From: Noviherbaspirillum cavernae | GTDB taxonomy: Bacteria > Pseudomonadota > Gammaproteobacteria > Burkholderiales > Burkholderiaceae_D | Reading direction: 5' to 3' | DNA: 64,000 nt | NCBI RefSeq assembly: GCF_003590875.1 | Contig: NZ_QYUN01000003.1 | Coordinates: 372,001 to 436,000 of the forward strand | Part shown: in pieces, positions 52,397 to 60,437 of the stretch | Numbering within the stretch: position 1 is the first letter of the stretch | Layout of the letters: the number at the start of each line of letters is the position of its first letter | The notes under the pieces: model-generated | The model's database searches: none | Seen by the model: the letters and a program-made list of their open reading frames with translations, nothing else | What the model was told of the DNA's origin: nothing | Translations under genes and position numbers: made by a program

Positions 52397-54193
52397 CTAG
52401 GCCATTGCCTTGCAATATGCACGCCAGCCTTGAAATGCCGTGATGTCTCGCGCACCCTCCAGCGCGCAGGGTTCGCAGATGAAGCCCTTGACGCGGCGGC
52501 CGTCGATCAGTTCCAGCGTGCCGATGCCCAATGGCGCCGGCACGCCGGCGACGAACGAGCCGAACGCATGCATCGGCATGTCCCACAGCTCGACCGCAAT
52601 CGTCGCGCCGCTGCTGCTGCGCACCAGTCCCGGCTTGGGCGGCGTGGTATTGGCCAGCGCATACAGACGATAGGTGGCGGCAGTGGTCGTGGCTTCGGCC
52701 AGGACCGCCTTGCGTTCGGTGAGTTCGCGGTTCAACGGCATGCCGCTCAAATGCGCGCCGACCACCGCCAGCCGCAGATATCCGGGTGCCGGCTCCGAGT
52801 CGGCTGCGGCCGTGACGGGTGCGACGAATGCCTCCCCTGTCGCACCGCGCGGCAAGGCCTGCAATGCCTGCCATTTCTTTCCAAATGCCGACAGCGCCTG
52901 ATCCGACCAGGCCGGGCCGATCAGCGTGAGACCGAAGGGCAAGCCATCGCCACGGAAAGCGGCCGGCAATGCCAGCGCGCACCAGTTCAGCAGATTCACG
53001 AAATTGGTGTACTTGCCCATATGGCTGTTGAGGCGGATCGGGTCTGCCGCGACCTCGTCGATCCGGTAATGGCTCGGTGCGGTGGGCACCAGCAAGGCGT
53101 CGACCGATGCCAGCAGTTTGTCCGCTTCGCGCTTCAGCGCGGCCAGCCTGTATTGCGCATTGAACGCGTCCGTCGCCGAAAACTCGCGGGCGCGGAAGAT
53201 GATGTCGCGCACGACGGGATGGATGGCATCGGCATGCTGCTTTGCGAATCCTTCGATGGCGGCATAACGCTCGGCGACCCACGGTCCGTCGTACAGCAAG
53301 GCGGTGACCTGGTCGAACAGCGAGAAATCAAGCGGCACGCACTCCGCGCCGGTTTCCGCAATGCGCGCCAAAGCCTGCGCATACGCCTCCTCGGATTGCG
53401 CATCGCCGAAGAACTCGGGCCGCGCCGGAATGCCGAATCGCGGCTTGGCCGGCAAGGCGGCAAGGGCATCATCGGGACGCCCACGCGAGTAGCCATCGGC
53501 TGCATCAAAACCTTCCGCCTGCCGGAACACCAACTCCGCATCGGCCACGGTAGTCGCAAAAATGGAAACACAGTCGAGCGTGCGACAGGCCGGCACGACG
53601 CCGTGTCCGCTCAACGCGCCCACGGTCGGTTTCAAGCCGACGATGTTGTTCAATCCTGCCGGCACGCGACCGGAGCCGGCGGTATCCGTCCCCAGCGCAA
53701 AGGGCACGATGCCGCGCGCCACCACCGACGCCGAGCCGGAACTGGAGCCGCCGCAGACGTAGTCCGGGTCGAAGGTATTCGGCACCGCGCCGTAAGGCGA
53801 GCGGATGCCGACCAGTCCGGTGGCAAACTGATCGAGATTGGTTTTGCCAAGCACGATGGCACCGGCATCGACAAGGCGCTGCACGACTGCGGCATGCGCG
53901 GTGGCCGTGTACGAGAACTCGGGACATGCCGCCGTGGTGTGCATGGTCGCGACATCGATGTTGTCCTTGACGGCAAACGGCACGCCGTACAGCGGCAGGG
54001 CTGACGCGCCGGACAGCGTCTGGCGCCTGGCTTCAAGCGCGTCGAGTTGCCGGTCGAGAAAGGCATGATCGATCAGACTGATCCACGCCACATCCTCCTT
54101 GTCCATGTCATCGAGCAGCGTCCGCAATAATGATGACGGTGTCGCGCCGTCCCGATAAGCCGCCTGCCAATCGCCAATGGTCCATCCCCGCAT
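52397..54193 (-). CDS. atzF: Allophanate hydrolase
   Basis: 598 residues from ATG 54193, with GGGAG eight bases upstream; ATG 54208 overlaps the operator-like element and is less likely. The amidase-signature domain (~1-430) has the Ser-cisSer-Lys triad: K76 (AVKDNIDVA), the Ser of GGSSSGSA (~150) and S174 (DTAGSGR). The C-terminal ~130 residues form the separate domain typical of AtzF/DUR1,2 (VVGAHLSGMPLNRELTE ... YRLYALANTTPP). The enzyme converts allophanate to ammonia and CO2, the last step of urea-carboxylase, biuret and cyanurate breakdown. None of the enzymes that make allophanate is coded nearby. Co-transcribed with the GntR gene. Confidence 0.92.
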   Translation of the reverse strand: MRGWTIGDWQAAYRDGATPSSLLRTLLDDMDKEDVAWISLIDHAFLDRQLDALEARRQTLSGASALPLYGVPFAVKDNIDVATMHTTAACPEFSYTATAHAAVVQRLVDAGAIVLGKTNLDQFATGLVGIRSPYGAVPNTFDPDYVCGGSSSGSASVVARGIVPFALGTDTAGSGRVPAGLNNIVGLKPTVGALSGHGVVPACRTLDCVSIFATTVADAELVFRQAEGFDAADGYSRGRPDDALAALPAKPRFGIPARPEFFGDAQSEEAYAQALARIAETGAECVPLDFSLFDQVTALLYDGPWVAERYAAIEGFAKQHADAIHPVVRDIIFRAREFSATDAFNAQYRLAALKREADKLLASVDALLVPTAPSHYRIDEVAADPIRLNSHMGKYTNFVNLLNWCALALPAAFRGDGLPFGLTLIGPAWSDQALSAFGKKWQALQALPRGATGEAFVAPVTAAADSEPAPGYLRLAVVGAHLSGMPLNRELTERKAVLAEATTTAATYRLYALANTTPPKPGLVRSSSGATIAVELWDMPMHAFGSFVAGVPAPLGIGTLELIDGRRVKGFICEPCALEGARDITAFQGWRAYCKAMA

Positions 54194-54205
54194 TTTGAAT
54201 ACTCC

Positions 54206-54236
54206 CATGTATACAAGTTGTTTTCGGGAATAGCAT
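54206..54236 (-). promoter_or_regulatory. Bipartite promoter/operator element before atzF
   Basis: Read on the minus strand: ATGCTA, 17 bp, TATACA, with the dyad-like CTTGTATACATG (54206-54217) over the second hexamer. The core TGCTA-N14-TTGTAYACA is the same as at 48035-48063, with identical spacing. It lies 13-43 bp upstream of the chosen atzF start. Confidence 0.6.
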
Positions 54237-54529
54237 GAGTCATGCCAGAGCATGCATGCGTCGCCATGCGGGATTGTGTCAACACGGAAGCGGAGAACGC
54301 ACAACAGCCTGCGTTTCCGGGGCGTGCTTGTGGAGCAGCTTGGTGCAGGCCGGCACTTTTTAGGTGCGCGATCTCATTTGCAGCGCGGATCGGACAAGCG
54401 CATCAGGCAAAGCGGGCGCTTCCGGTCATTCGCCCTTCTGTCGCCGCCTTGTCACTCAGGCATTCATCAACGACAACGGATACCCTGTCCCGGGCCGAGG
54501 TTATAGAATGTTCGCCATGCCGCCAGGGG

Positions 54530-54940
54530 ATCCACATCATTCGCACTCCACTCATTCCCGAAAACGAAATCGAGTTCATCGCAATTCGAGCCCAGGGCGC
54601 GGGCGGTCAAAACGTCAACAAGGTTTCCAGCGCGATTCATTTGCGCTTTGACATCCGCGCATCGTCATTGCCCGATCATCTTAAAGAGCGTTTGCTTGCA
54701 TTAAGCGATCAGCGCATCACGAAAGACGGCGTGGTGATCATCAAGGCACAGACGCACCGCAGTCAGGAAAAGAACAAGGAAGAAGCGTATCGGCGCTTGC
54801 AGGAAATGGTGGCAAGCATCGCTGTCTTGCCACGCGAGCGCCGGCCGACGAAGCCGACCCGCAGCTCGCAAAAAAAGCGCCTTGAAGTGAAGAATACAAG
54901 AGGCGAGATCAAGGCGATGCGACGAAAAATACTGGACTGA
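54530..54940 (+). CDS. arfB: Alternative ribosome-rescue factor ArfB (peptidyl-tRNA hydrolase)
   Basis: From about 54530 the frame reads IHIIRTPLIPENEIEFIAIR and AQGAGGQNVNKVSSAIHLRF, close to E. coli YaeJ/ArfB over its whole ~137 residues. The GGQ of GAGGQNVNK is the catalytic loop that releases the peptide from stalled ribosomes. The C-terminal Lys/Arg-rich tail (RRPTKPTRSSQKKR) is the part that enters the mRNA channel. The start is unresolved. No ATG, GTG or TTG is in frame near the conserved beginning. A good AGGGG lies at 54525-54529, and only ATC/ATT codons follow (54530, 54536, 54539). The nearest in-frame ATGs (54242, 54266) would add about 90 residues of non-protein-like sequence. 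I give 54530 as the beginning of homology, not a proven start. Confidence 0.8.
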   Translation: MHIIRTPLIPENEIEFIAIRAQGAGGQNVNKVSSAIHLRFDIRASSLPDHLKERLLALSDQRITKDGVVIIKAQTHRSQEKNKEEAYRRLQEMVASIAVLPRERRPTKPTRSSQKKRLEVKNTRGEIKAMRRKILD

Positions 54941-55012
54941 CCTTGCGGCCGGAAGGCGCAATTCGACTATCCTCGCTGGAATTGCAATTTCAGCCGCGCA
55001 CCGCAGCCGAAC

Positions 55013-55225
55013 ATGAACCCGGAACATTTGCAGCTTCTAGTCACCCGCGAAATGCCCTATGGGAAGTACAAGGGCCGCCTGATCGCCGATTTACCGGGAC
55101 ATTACCTCGGCTGGCTTGCGCGTGAAGGCTTTCCCCGAGGGGAAATCGGTGAGCTGCTAGCGCTGATGTACGAACTGGATCACAACGCACTACGGCATCT
55201 GCTTGACCCATTGCGCAAACGATAA
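55013..55225 (+). CDS. DUF3820 family small protein
   Basis: 70 residues. The DUF3820 signature is clear: MPYGKYKGRLIADLPGHYLG, then a WL-x-R-E-G-F-P-x-G turn and a helical tail (ELLALMYELDHNALRHLLDP). The family is widespread in proteobacteria. Members are called possible quorum-sensing-related factors, and the fold relates to nucleic-acid-processing proteins, but no reaction is established. The gene lies 72 bp after arfB on the same strand and is probably co-transcribed. Confidence 0.82.
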   Translation: MNPEHLQLLVTREMPYGKYKGRLIADLPGHYLGWLAREGFPRGEIGELLALMYELDHNALRHLLDPLRKR

Positions 55226-55309
55226 GGCAGGATGCCTACGACACGTCATCCGACGTCGCCGCCAGGAACGCATGGACTTGCCGTGCGTTGACTTGCTTCC
55301 GGAAGCCGC

Positions 55310-55510
55310 TCAACCGTTCAATGCCTCTTTCGCGGCTTCCTCGGGTGTCAAGCCGTCATAGAACAGATCGGTGAACCACTCGACCTGTTCCTCGATATGC
55401 TCCTGAGCCTGGTCCAGGGTTGCACCGCCCGCGACCAGAAAACCTTCCACCTCGGTACACCAATTGATCAACGCCACCATTTCCGGATCTGGTTTGTCTT
55501 TCTTTGCCAT
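55310..55510 (-). CDS. Small acidic hypothetical protein
   Basis: 66 residues from ATG 55510, with AAGGG upstream; the frame continues further upstream without a better start. It is soluble and acidic, with a predicted helical core (MVALINWCTEVEGFLVAGG) and a tail (FYDGLTPEEAAKEALNG). No family recognised. The codon use and ribosome site support a real gene. Confidence 0.6.
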   Translation of the reverse strand: MAKKDKPDPEMVALINWCTEVEGFLVAGGATLDQAQEHIEEQVEWFTDLFYDGLTPEEAAKEALNG

Positions 55511-55657
55511 CGTCTTTACCCTTGTTTCGACCACACATTCAATCATCAGCTGACAGGGTAACCGGATTTGCCTGGCGCTGCCCATTGAGATATTGGAACG
55601 GGTGTGCAATAGCAGATCGTCAAGTCTCTGCTGGCGGGACTTGCGCTTCCTGTTCGT

Positions 55658-55686
55658 TTGAGTTCCCTACTACCCCACGATATAAT
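55658..55686 (+). promoter_or_regulatory. Sigma-70 promoter TTGAGT-N17-TATAAT
   Basis: TTGAGT (55658-55663) and a perfect TATAAT (55681-55686) are separated by exactly 17 bp. Transcription should begin near 55693, giving a leader of about 120 bases before the DUF3348 gene. This is the best core promoter seen in the window. Confidence 0.75.
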
Positions 55687-55814
55687 CGCGGACTCTTGTC
55701 TGCCTTGAAACGGGCTCCGAAAGTGGCTCGGATTCGCTACCAAAAACGAGGGTTCATGCGGATAGTGGCGTGACCTACCAACCCCTGCTTTTTTCGATTT
55801 GATTGCACTTCCCT

Positions 55815-56579
55815 ATGGCGCGAGTGTTGCCGCGTACACATTTCCACAGTTCCAAACTCATTCGTTGTCTCGCTGAGCTGGACATGGCAGATGCTGTCGA
55901 TCCCGGAAATGCATTTGCAGAACAACTGGGACTGTGGATTCACTTTGCCGACGCAATCACCCTGTCTGCTGTGCACAGCGACAGCATTGCAAGCGCGCCA
56001 AACATGCAGCCCGAAGCGCCATTCGACGCCCGCGTTCCCATCGGTATCGAATTCGACCGCATACAGGCGCTCCTGGTGAATTCGATCACGAAGAGTTGCT
56101 CGCCCACCCCTGGCAAGACACACATAAAGTTGCCAATTCCAGAACTCGAACTTCCGCTGAACCTCTCGACGGCTTACCCGCCATATCGCCGGTTTTATGA
56201 AGCGCATCAACGCGACATGGAATTGAGCATCCAGCCCCTGAGAGTCAATGTGCGGGAAGCGCTTGCGAAAGCGTCACCACGGCTCAATAAACTTGCCGAC
56301 CTGGACGCGACGCTTGAGAAGATACTGCGCGAACGCGAAAGCAAGTTGCTCTCGAAGGTGCCGGTGCTTCTTAAAAGACGTTTTGAGCAATTGTTCAAAG
56401 CACATCAACAACAGCTTGTTGATACTCGGCAGGCAGACAACCCCGCCGGTTGGACGCAAGCGGGAGCCTGGCTGGCGCGCTTTTGCAACGATATGCAAAT
56501 GCTGCTGCTGGCTGAAGTGGAGCTTCGCTTGCAACCGACGATGGGGCTCATTGAAGCATTCAAACAAGATACGCAATGA
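55815..56579 (+). CDS. DUF3348 family protein
   Basis: 254 residues from ATG 55815; a TTG four codons earlier (55803) is also in frame. The protein is soluble. The first ~80 residues (RTHFHSSKLIRCLAELDMAD ... GNAFAEQLGLWIHFADAITL) are the recognisable DUF3348 opening. The rest is largely helical, with charged stretches (ALAKASPRLNKLADLDATLE). No enzyme motif is visible. It is the first gene of an operon with DUF802, OmpA-like and DUF2894 genes, and its stop overlaps the DUF802 start (ATGA). I recall this gene set in Burkholderiales, but no established function. It may be a cytoplasmic partner of the membrane complex coded downstream. Confidence 0.8.
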   Translation: MARVLPRTHFHSSKLIRCLAELDMADAVDPGNAFAEQLGLWIHFADAITLSAVHSDSIASAPNMQPEAPFDARVPIGIEFDRIQALLVNSITKSCSPTPGKTHIKLPIPELELPLNLSTAYPPYRRFYEAHQRDMELSIQPLRVNVREALAKASPRLNKLADLDATLEKILRERESKLLSKVPVLLKRRFEQLFKAHQQQLVDTRQADNPAGWTQAGAWLARFCNDMQMLLLAEVELRLQPTMGLIEAFKQDTQ

Positions 56580-58777
56580 TTAAAAAGTTGAATAAGCATT
56601 TATTTACAGTCGCCTTCTTGCTGGGCGCGCTTGGGATCGTTTGGGTGGGCGTCGGGTTCATCGACTCCAGTTTTCTGGCGCTGGCGATGACGGCGATCAT
56701 CGGCGCAGCCTATGTGTTTGGCGCGCTCGAACTGCGTCAGTTTCGTCAGGCCACATCGACTTTGAGCGCCGCGCTGGTGGCGATTCCTGACAACCTCGCG
56801 GATCTCGATGGTTGGCTAGTCAAGGTGCATCCTTCACTGCAAAACCCCGTGCGTTTGCGCATCGAGGGCGAACGTGTCGGCTTGCCCGGCCCCGCCCTCA
56901 CGCCGTATCTGGTCGGGCTGCTGGTGATGCTGGGGATGCTCGGTACCTTTCTGGGCATGGTCGTCACGCTCAAGGGCGCAGTCTTTGCACTGGAAAAAAC
57001 GAGCGATCTTCAGGCGATCCGCTCGGCACTTGCGGTTCCGGTGTCGGGGCTGGGGCTGGCGTTTGGCACCTCGGTGGCCGGGGTTGCCGCATCGGCGATG
57101 CTGGGCTTGATGTCGGCACTCAGCCGACGCGAAAGAATGCTGACAGCGCAACTGCTGGACACCAGAATTGCCACGGTATTGCGCCGCTTTTCTCTCACCC
57201 ATCAGCGTCAGGAAACCTTCAAGGCACTGCAGTTGCAATCGCAGGCCTTGCCTGCCGTGGTCGACAAATTGCAGGCGATGATGGCGCAGATGGAAAGCAC
57301 GAGCCAGCAACTTGGTCAGCAATTAAGCCAGCGCCTGCTCAGCAATCAGGAAGACTTTCATCGCAATGTCAAAGACGTCTATACCGAACTGGCAAGTTCA
57401 ATAGATAAATCCCTGCGCGAGAGCTTGAGCCAGAGCGCTCATGTTGCCGGCGAAAGCATCAAACCCGTGGTCGAGGTTGCGATGAGCGGGATCGCGCATG
57501 ACGCCAGGTTGATGCACGAACGCATGGCCGATACCGTGCAGATACAACTCGACGGGCTTTCTGCTCGGTTCAGCGATACCGCCACCACCGTGACCGACAC
57601 CTGGACGGCGGCATTGAAGAGCCACGAACAGACAAGCGCGGGCATCGTCGGCAACGTGGGCCGCTCGCTGGAGGCATTCAACGAGACCTTCGAGCAGCGT
57701 TCAGGCGCCCTCGTGGCCACCGTTGGCGCGGCCTACTCCAGCCTGCAGTCCGATCAGGCCGAGCGCGACACACAGCGACAGCAGGCATGGACACAGTCGC
57801 TGGAAGCAATGGCGGCGGCGCTCACTCACGAATTGCAACAAACGGGCGCGCAAACACTTTCCCAGCAGCAGAACATCTGCAGCACCTTGACTCAGACCGT
57901 GCAAGACATCACCGAGCAGGCGCGGACGAGCGCCAGCAATTCGCTGGCCGAAACAACGCGTCTGATCACGAGCGCCGAAGAGCTGATGCGCTCCCGCATC
58001 GCCGCTGAAGCGCACTGGATCGAACAACATCGCGAACGCATGGATCAACTGGCCAGCCTGTTACGGTCCGAACTCGGCGCGCTCAAGGATGAAGAAGCCG
58101 CGCGTGGCAATGCAGCGGTTGAACGTCTGGCTCAATTGGAAACTGCGCTACAAACTGCGCTGACAAGTCATCTGACAACGCTCGGCACCGCGCTGGAAGA
58201 ACCGATCACCCGCCTCATCCAGACGGCCTCGGAAGCGCCACGCGCTGCGGCGGAGGTGATTGGGCAATTGCGCGAGCAGATCTCCAGCAGCGTTGTGCGC
58301 GACAACGAATTGCTCGAGGAACGCAGCCGCATCATGGAAACACTCAATGCACTGCTCGAAGCGATCAATCATGCGTCCCTTGAACAGCGCACCGTGATCG
58401 ATTCCCTGGTGGCCTCCTCCACGGCGGCGCTCAACGCTACCGCCAGCGCGTTCTCGGACAACGTTGCCGCCGAAGCAAGCAAACTCTCCGACATTGCCGC
58501 GCACGTCACCAGCAGCGCGGTCGAGGTATCGAGCCTCTCCGAAGCCTTTGGTTTTGCCGTGAACGCGTTCAACGAAGCCAATGAAAAGCTGATCGAAAAT
58601 CTGCAGCGCATTGAGGGCGCGATGGACAAATCCATGGCGAGAAGCGACGAGCAACTCGCCTATTACGTGGCCCAGGCACGGGACATCATTGACCTCTCCA
58701 TGGCGTCGCAAAAGGAAGTCCTTGAAGGGCTGCGCCAACTGCCGGCAATGCAAGCCGATGCCGAAGAGGTCAGGTAA
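56576..58777 (+). CDS. DUF802 protein: TolQ/MotA-like membrane core with long helical tail
   Basis: 733 residues. Four membrane helices: ~9-28, ~30-48, ~108-135 (VGLLVMLGMLGTFLGMVVTL) and ~150-178 (VSGLGLAFGTSVAGVAASAM). The last two carry the small-residue and polar pattern of the TolQ/ExbB/MotA/ZorA proton-channel fold. From ~180 to 733 the protein is one long helical, Gln/Ala/Ser/Glu-rich cytoplasmic tail with coiled-coil-like stretches. This is the layout of ZorA, whose pentamer forms an ion-driven motor with a long intracellular tail. The next gene gives the matching MotB/ZorB-like partner. Overlap with the DUF3348 gene (ATGA) and TAATG contact with the next gene show tight coupling. A motor role is inferred, not established for DUF802. 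Confidence 0.85.
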   Translation: MIKKLNKHLFTVAFLLGALGIVWVGVGFIDSSFLALAMTAIIGAAYVFGALELRQFRQATSTLSAALVAIPDNLADLDGWLVKVHPSLQNPVRLRIEGERVGLPGPALTPYLVGLLVMLGMLGTFLGMVVTLKGAVFALEKTSDLQAIRSALAVPVSGLGLAFGTSVAGVAASAMLGLMSALSRRERMLTAQLLDTRIATVLRRFSLTHQRQETFKALQLQSQALPAVVDKLQAMMAQMESTSQQLGQQLSQRLLSNQEDFHRNVKDVYTELASSIDKSLRESLSQSAHVAGESIKPVVEVAMSGIAHDARLMHERMADTVQIQLDGLSARFSDTATTVTDTWTAALKSHEQTSAGIVGNVGRSLEAFNETFEQRSGALVATVGAAYSSLQSDQAERDTQRQQAWTQSLEAMAAALTHELQQTGAQTLSQQQNICSTLTQTVQDITEQARTSASNSLAETTRLITSAEELMRSRIAAEAHWIEQHRERMDQLASLLRSELGALKDEEAARGNAAVERLAQLETALQTALTSHLTTLGTALEEPITRLIQTASEAPRAAAEVIGQLREQISSSVVRDNELLEERSRIMETLNALLEAINHASLEQRTVIDSLVASSTAALNATASAFSDNVAAEASKLSDIAAHVTSSAVEVSSLSEAFGFAVNAFNEANEKLIENLQRIEGAMDKSMARSDEQLAYYVAQARDIIDLSMASQKEVLEGLRQLPAMQADAEEVR

Positions 58778-59424
58778 TGAATGACAGCGTGGACGACATT
58801 GACGCAGGCGCCGAACACGGCACGCCGGTCTGGCCCGCGTTTGGCGACTTGATGTCGAGCTTGCTGGGCGCTTTCGTGCTGCTGTTGGTGGGCGTGGTCG
58901 CCGTCCAGATGGAATTGACGTCGAGCCTGCAAGACGAAGTGAAAAAGCGCCAGCTCGAAGAGCAGCGCCGCATGAGCCTGGAAAAAGCCTTGGCGATTCC
59001 GCTGGCCACGGGGCGCATCACCTTGAACAATGGGCGCATCGGCATCAGCGGCCAGGTCCTGTTCGCGCCCAATTCGGATCAGTTGCAGCCTGAGGGTCGG
59101 CAATTATTGAATAGCCTGGTCACGCCGCTGCGGGCTTATCTGGCGGCGCGTGATGAAATGCTCATGGTGAGCGGATTTACCGATGACAAGCGCATACGGG
59201 GCGGCCCCTTCGCGGACAATTGGGAGTTGTCGGCGCAGCGCGCCTTGACCGTCACGCGCACCCTGATCGAGGAAGGGATGCCTTCTTCCATGGTGTTTGC
59301 GGCGGCATTTGGTTCCGAGCAGCCGGTCAAGCCCAACACCGATGACGCCGCGCGTGCGCAAAACCGGCGGGTGGAAATGGCGCCCGTGCCGAAAACCCAG
59401 AACGCAAAAAATGCCGCCTCATGA
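58777..59424 (+). CDS. OmpA/MotB-like protein with one membrane helix
   Basis: 215 residues. A short cytoplasmic N-terminus precedes one membrane helix (~21-44) that opens WPAFGDLMSSLLGAFVLLLV. Asp24 sits where MotB, TolR and ZorB carry their essential ion-binding Asp. A linker follows, then an OmpA-type peptidoglycan-binding domain (~85-205) with the motif NWELSAQRALTV and a late NRRVEM. The pair DUF802/OmpA thus resembles stator units: pentameric TolQ-like ring plus peptidoglycan-anchored dimer. The ATG shares one base with the stop of the DUF802 gene, and its own stop overlaps the DUF2894 start. Confidence 0.9.
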   Translation: MNDSVDDIDAGAEHGTPVWPAFGDLMSSLLGAFVLLLVGVVAVQMELTSSLQDEVKKRQLEEQRRMSLEKALAIPLATGRITLNNGRIGISGQVLFAPNSDQLQPEGRQLLNSLVTPLRAYLAARDEMLMVSGFTDDKRIRGGPFADNWELSAQRALTVTRTLIEEGMPSSMVFAAAFGSEQPVKPNTDDAARAQNRRVEMAPVPKTQNAKNAAS

Positions 59425-60164
59425 ATGAGCCGGATCACATGGAACTCGCGGATGCGTCATCGGACTCATCCCCTGATTTCAATGCGCTGATCGCTTCCCT
59501 GCGCATGGCAGGCGCGGATCGGTTTGACCCCGTGCGCCTGCACTATATTGAAGTGCTGGAAAAACGCGCAATGGCGCATCAGGGGAGCGTCAAGCGCATG
59601 CTCGACGCCAGGCTGGAGCAGGCGTTGGCGGCGTTCAAGGAACGCTTCGATCTTGCGCTATGCGACGCGAGGGAAACCGTCGAGCGAAGTGTGCAGCAAT
59701 ATCCGCAGGCGACCAACGATCTGCAACGGTTCCTTGTCGCTGGTGATTTCAAAGGATTGCAACGATTCATCGCCACCCTGAAGAGCAGCGAACAATGCGC
59801 ATCCTTGAGCGCGCTGGTGCGCCAGCTTGAGCAGCATTCTCCGGAAATGGCCGATGCGCATGTGGATAGAAATCCCGGATCGCGTTCCGAACTGAAGACC
59901 ATACGGAATTTCAGGAATACCTGGTCAAAACTGAGCGTTGACAAACAGGTGGCACAGGCACTTGAGCAAGCCCCAAAGAATGCCGGACCGATCAATTCCC
60001 ACATGCTGGTGCTGCGCTCACTGGCATTGATGCGCGATATCTCACCCGATTATCTCAACCGGTTCATGTCTTACGCAGATACCTTGTTATGTCTCGATCA
60101 ATACGAAAATAAAAAACCGGGCAATCCCAAAAAACCTCAGGTAGCAAGGGCGGCGAAAAAATGA
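59421..60164 (+). CDS. DUF2894 family protein
   Basis: 247 residues; its ATG overlaps the preceding stop (ATGA). Soluble and mostly helical. The central part (RLHYIEVLEKRAMAHQGSVK ... RMLDARLEQALAAFKERFDL) and the C-terminal ~70 residues (NSHMLVLRSLALMRDISPDY, LNRFMSYADTLLCLD) are the recognisable DUF2894 segments. A Lys-rich end follows. No catalytic motif is visible. It is the last gene of the motor-like operon and a second cytoplasmic partner candidate. Function unknown. Confidence 0.82.
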   Translation: MNEPDHMELADASSDSSPDFNALIASLRMAGADRFDPVRLHYIEVLEKRAMAHQGSVKRMLDARLEQALAAFKERFDLALCDARETVERSVQQYPQATNDLQRFLVAGDFKGLQRFIATLKSSEQCASLSALVRQLEQHSPEMADAHVDRNPGSRSELKTIRNFRNTWSKLSVDKQVAQALEQAPKNAGPINSHMLVLRSLALMRDISPDYLNRFMSYADTLLCLDQYENKKPGNPKKPQVARAAKK

Positions 60165-60437
60165 ATTGGCGTAATGGCCGATTCCTTCATGCCTTGGTGC
60201 GACGGTAAAACTTCACAGGGCAGGCACGGTTTCATCGTGCCCACGCTTGAGAGCACAGTGCAGCATCCAGGCATGGAAGGCGATGAGGAACTGGAGATCG
60301 CAGAACGGACCGAGGTGCGGTCATCGGCCGGCAAGCCGCGTCGGGCAACACGGGTGCTTCCGGCCGATTGAAGTGATTCATTCAACGCAAACTGCTGCAG
60401 AGCCAATGCCTGCGCGCGTGGCTCTCGCAATCAAACA

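Noticed and set aside
55815..60164. Canonical Zorya antiphage system
   Set aside because: Only the ZorA/ZorB-like layout is present. The flanking genes are DUF3348 and DUF2894, and no ZorC, ZorD helicase or ZorE nuclease is seen, so I call it motor-like only.
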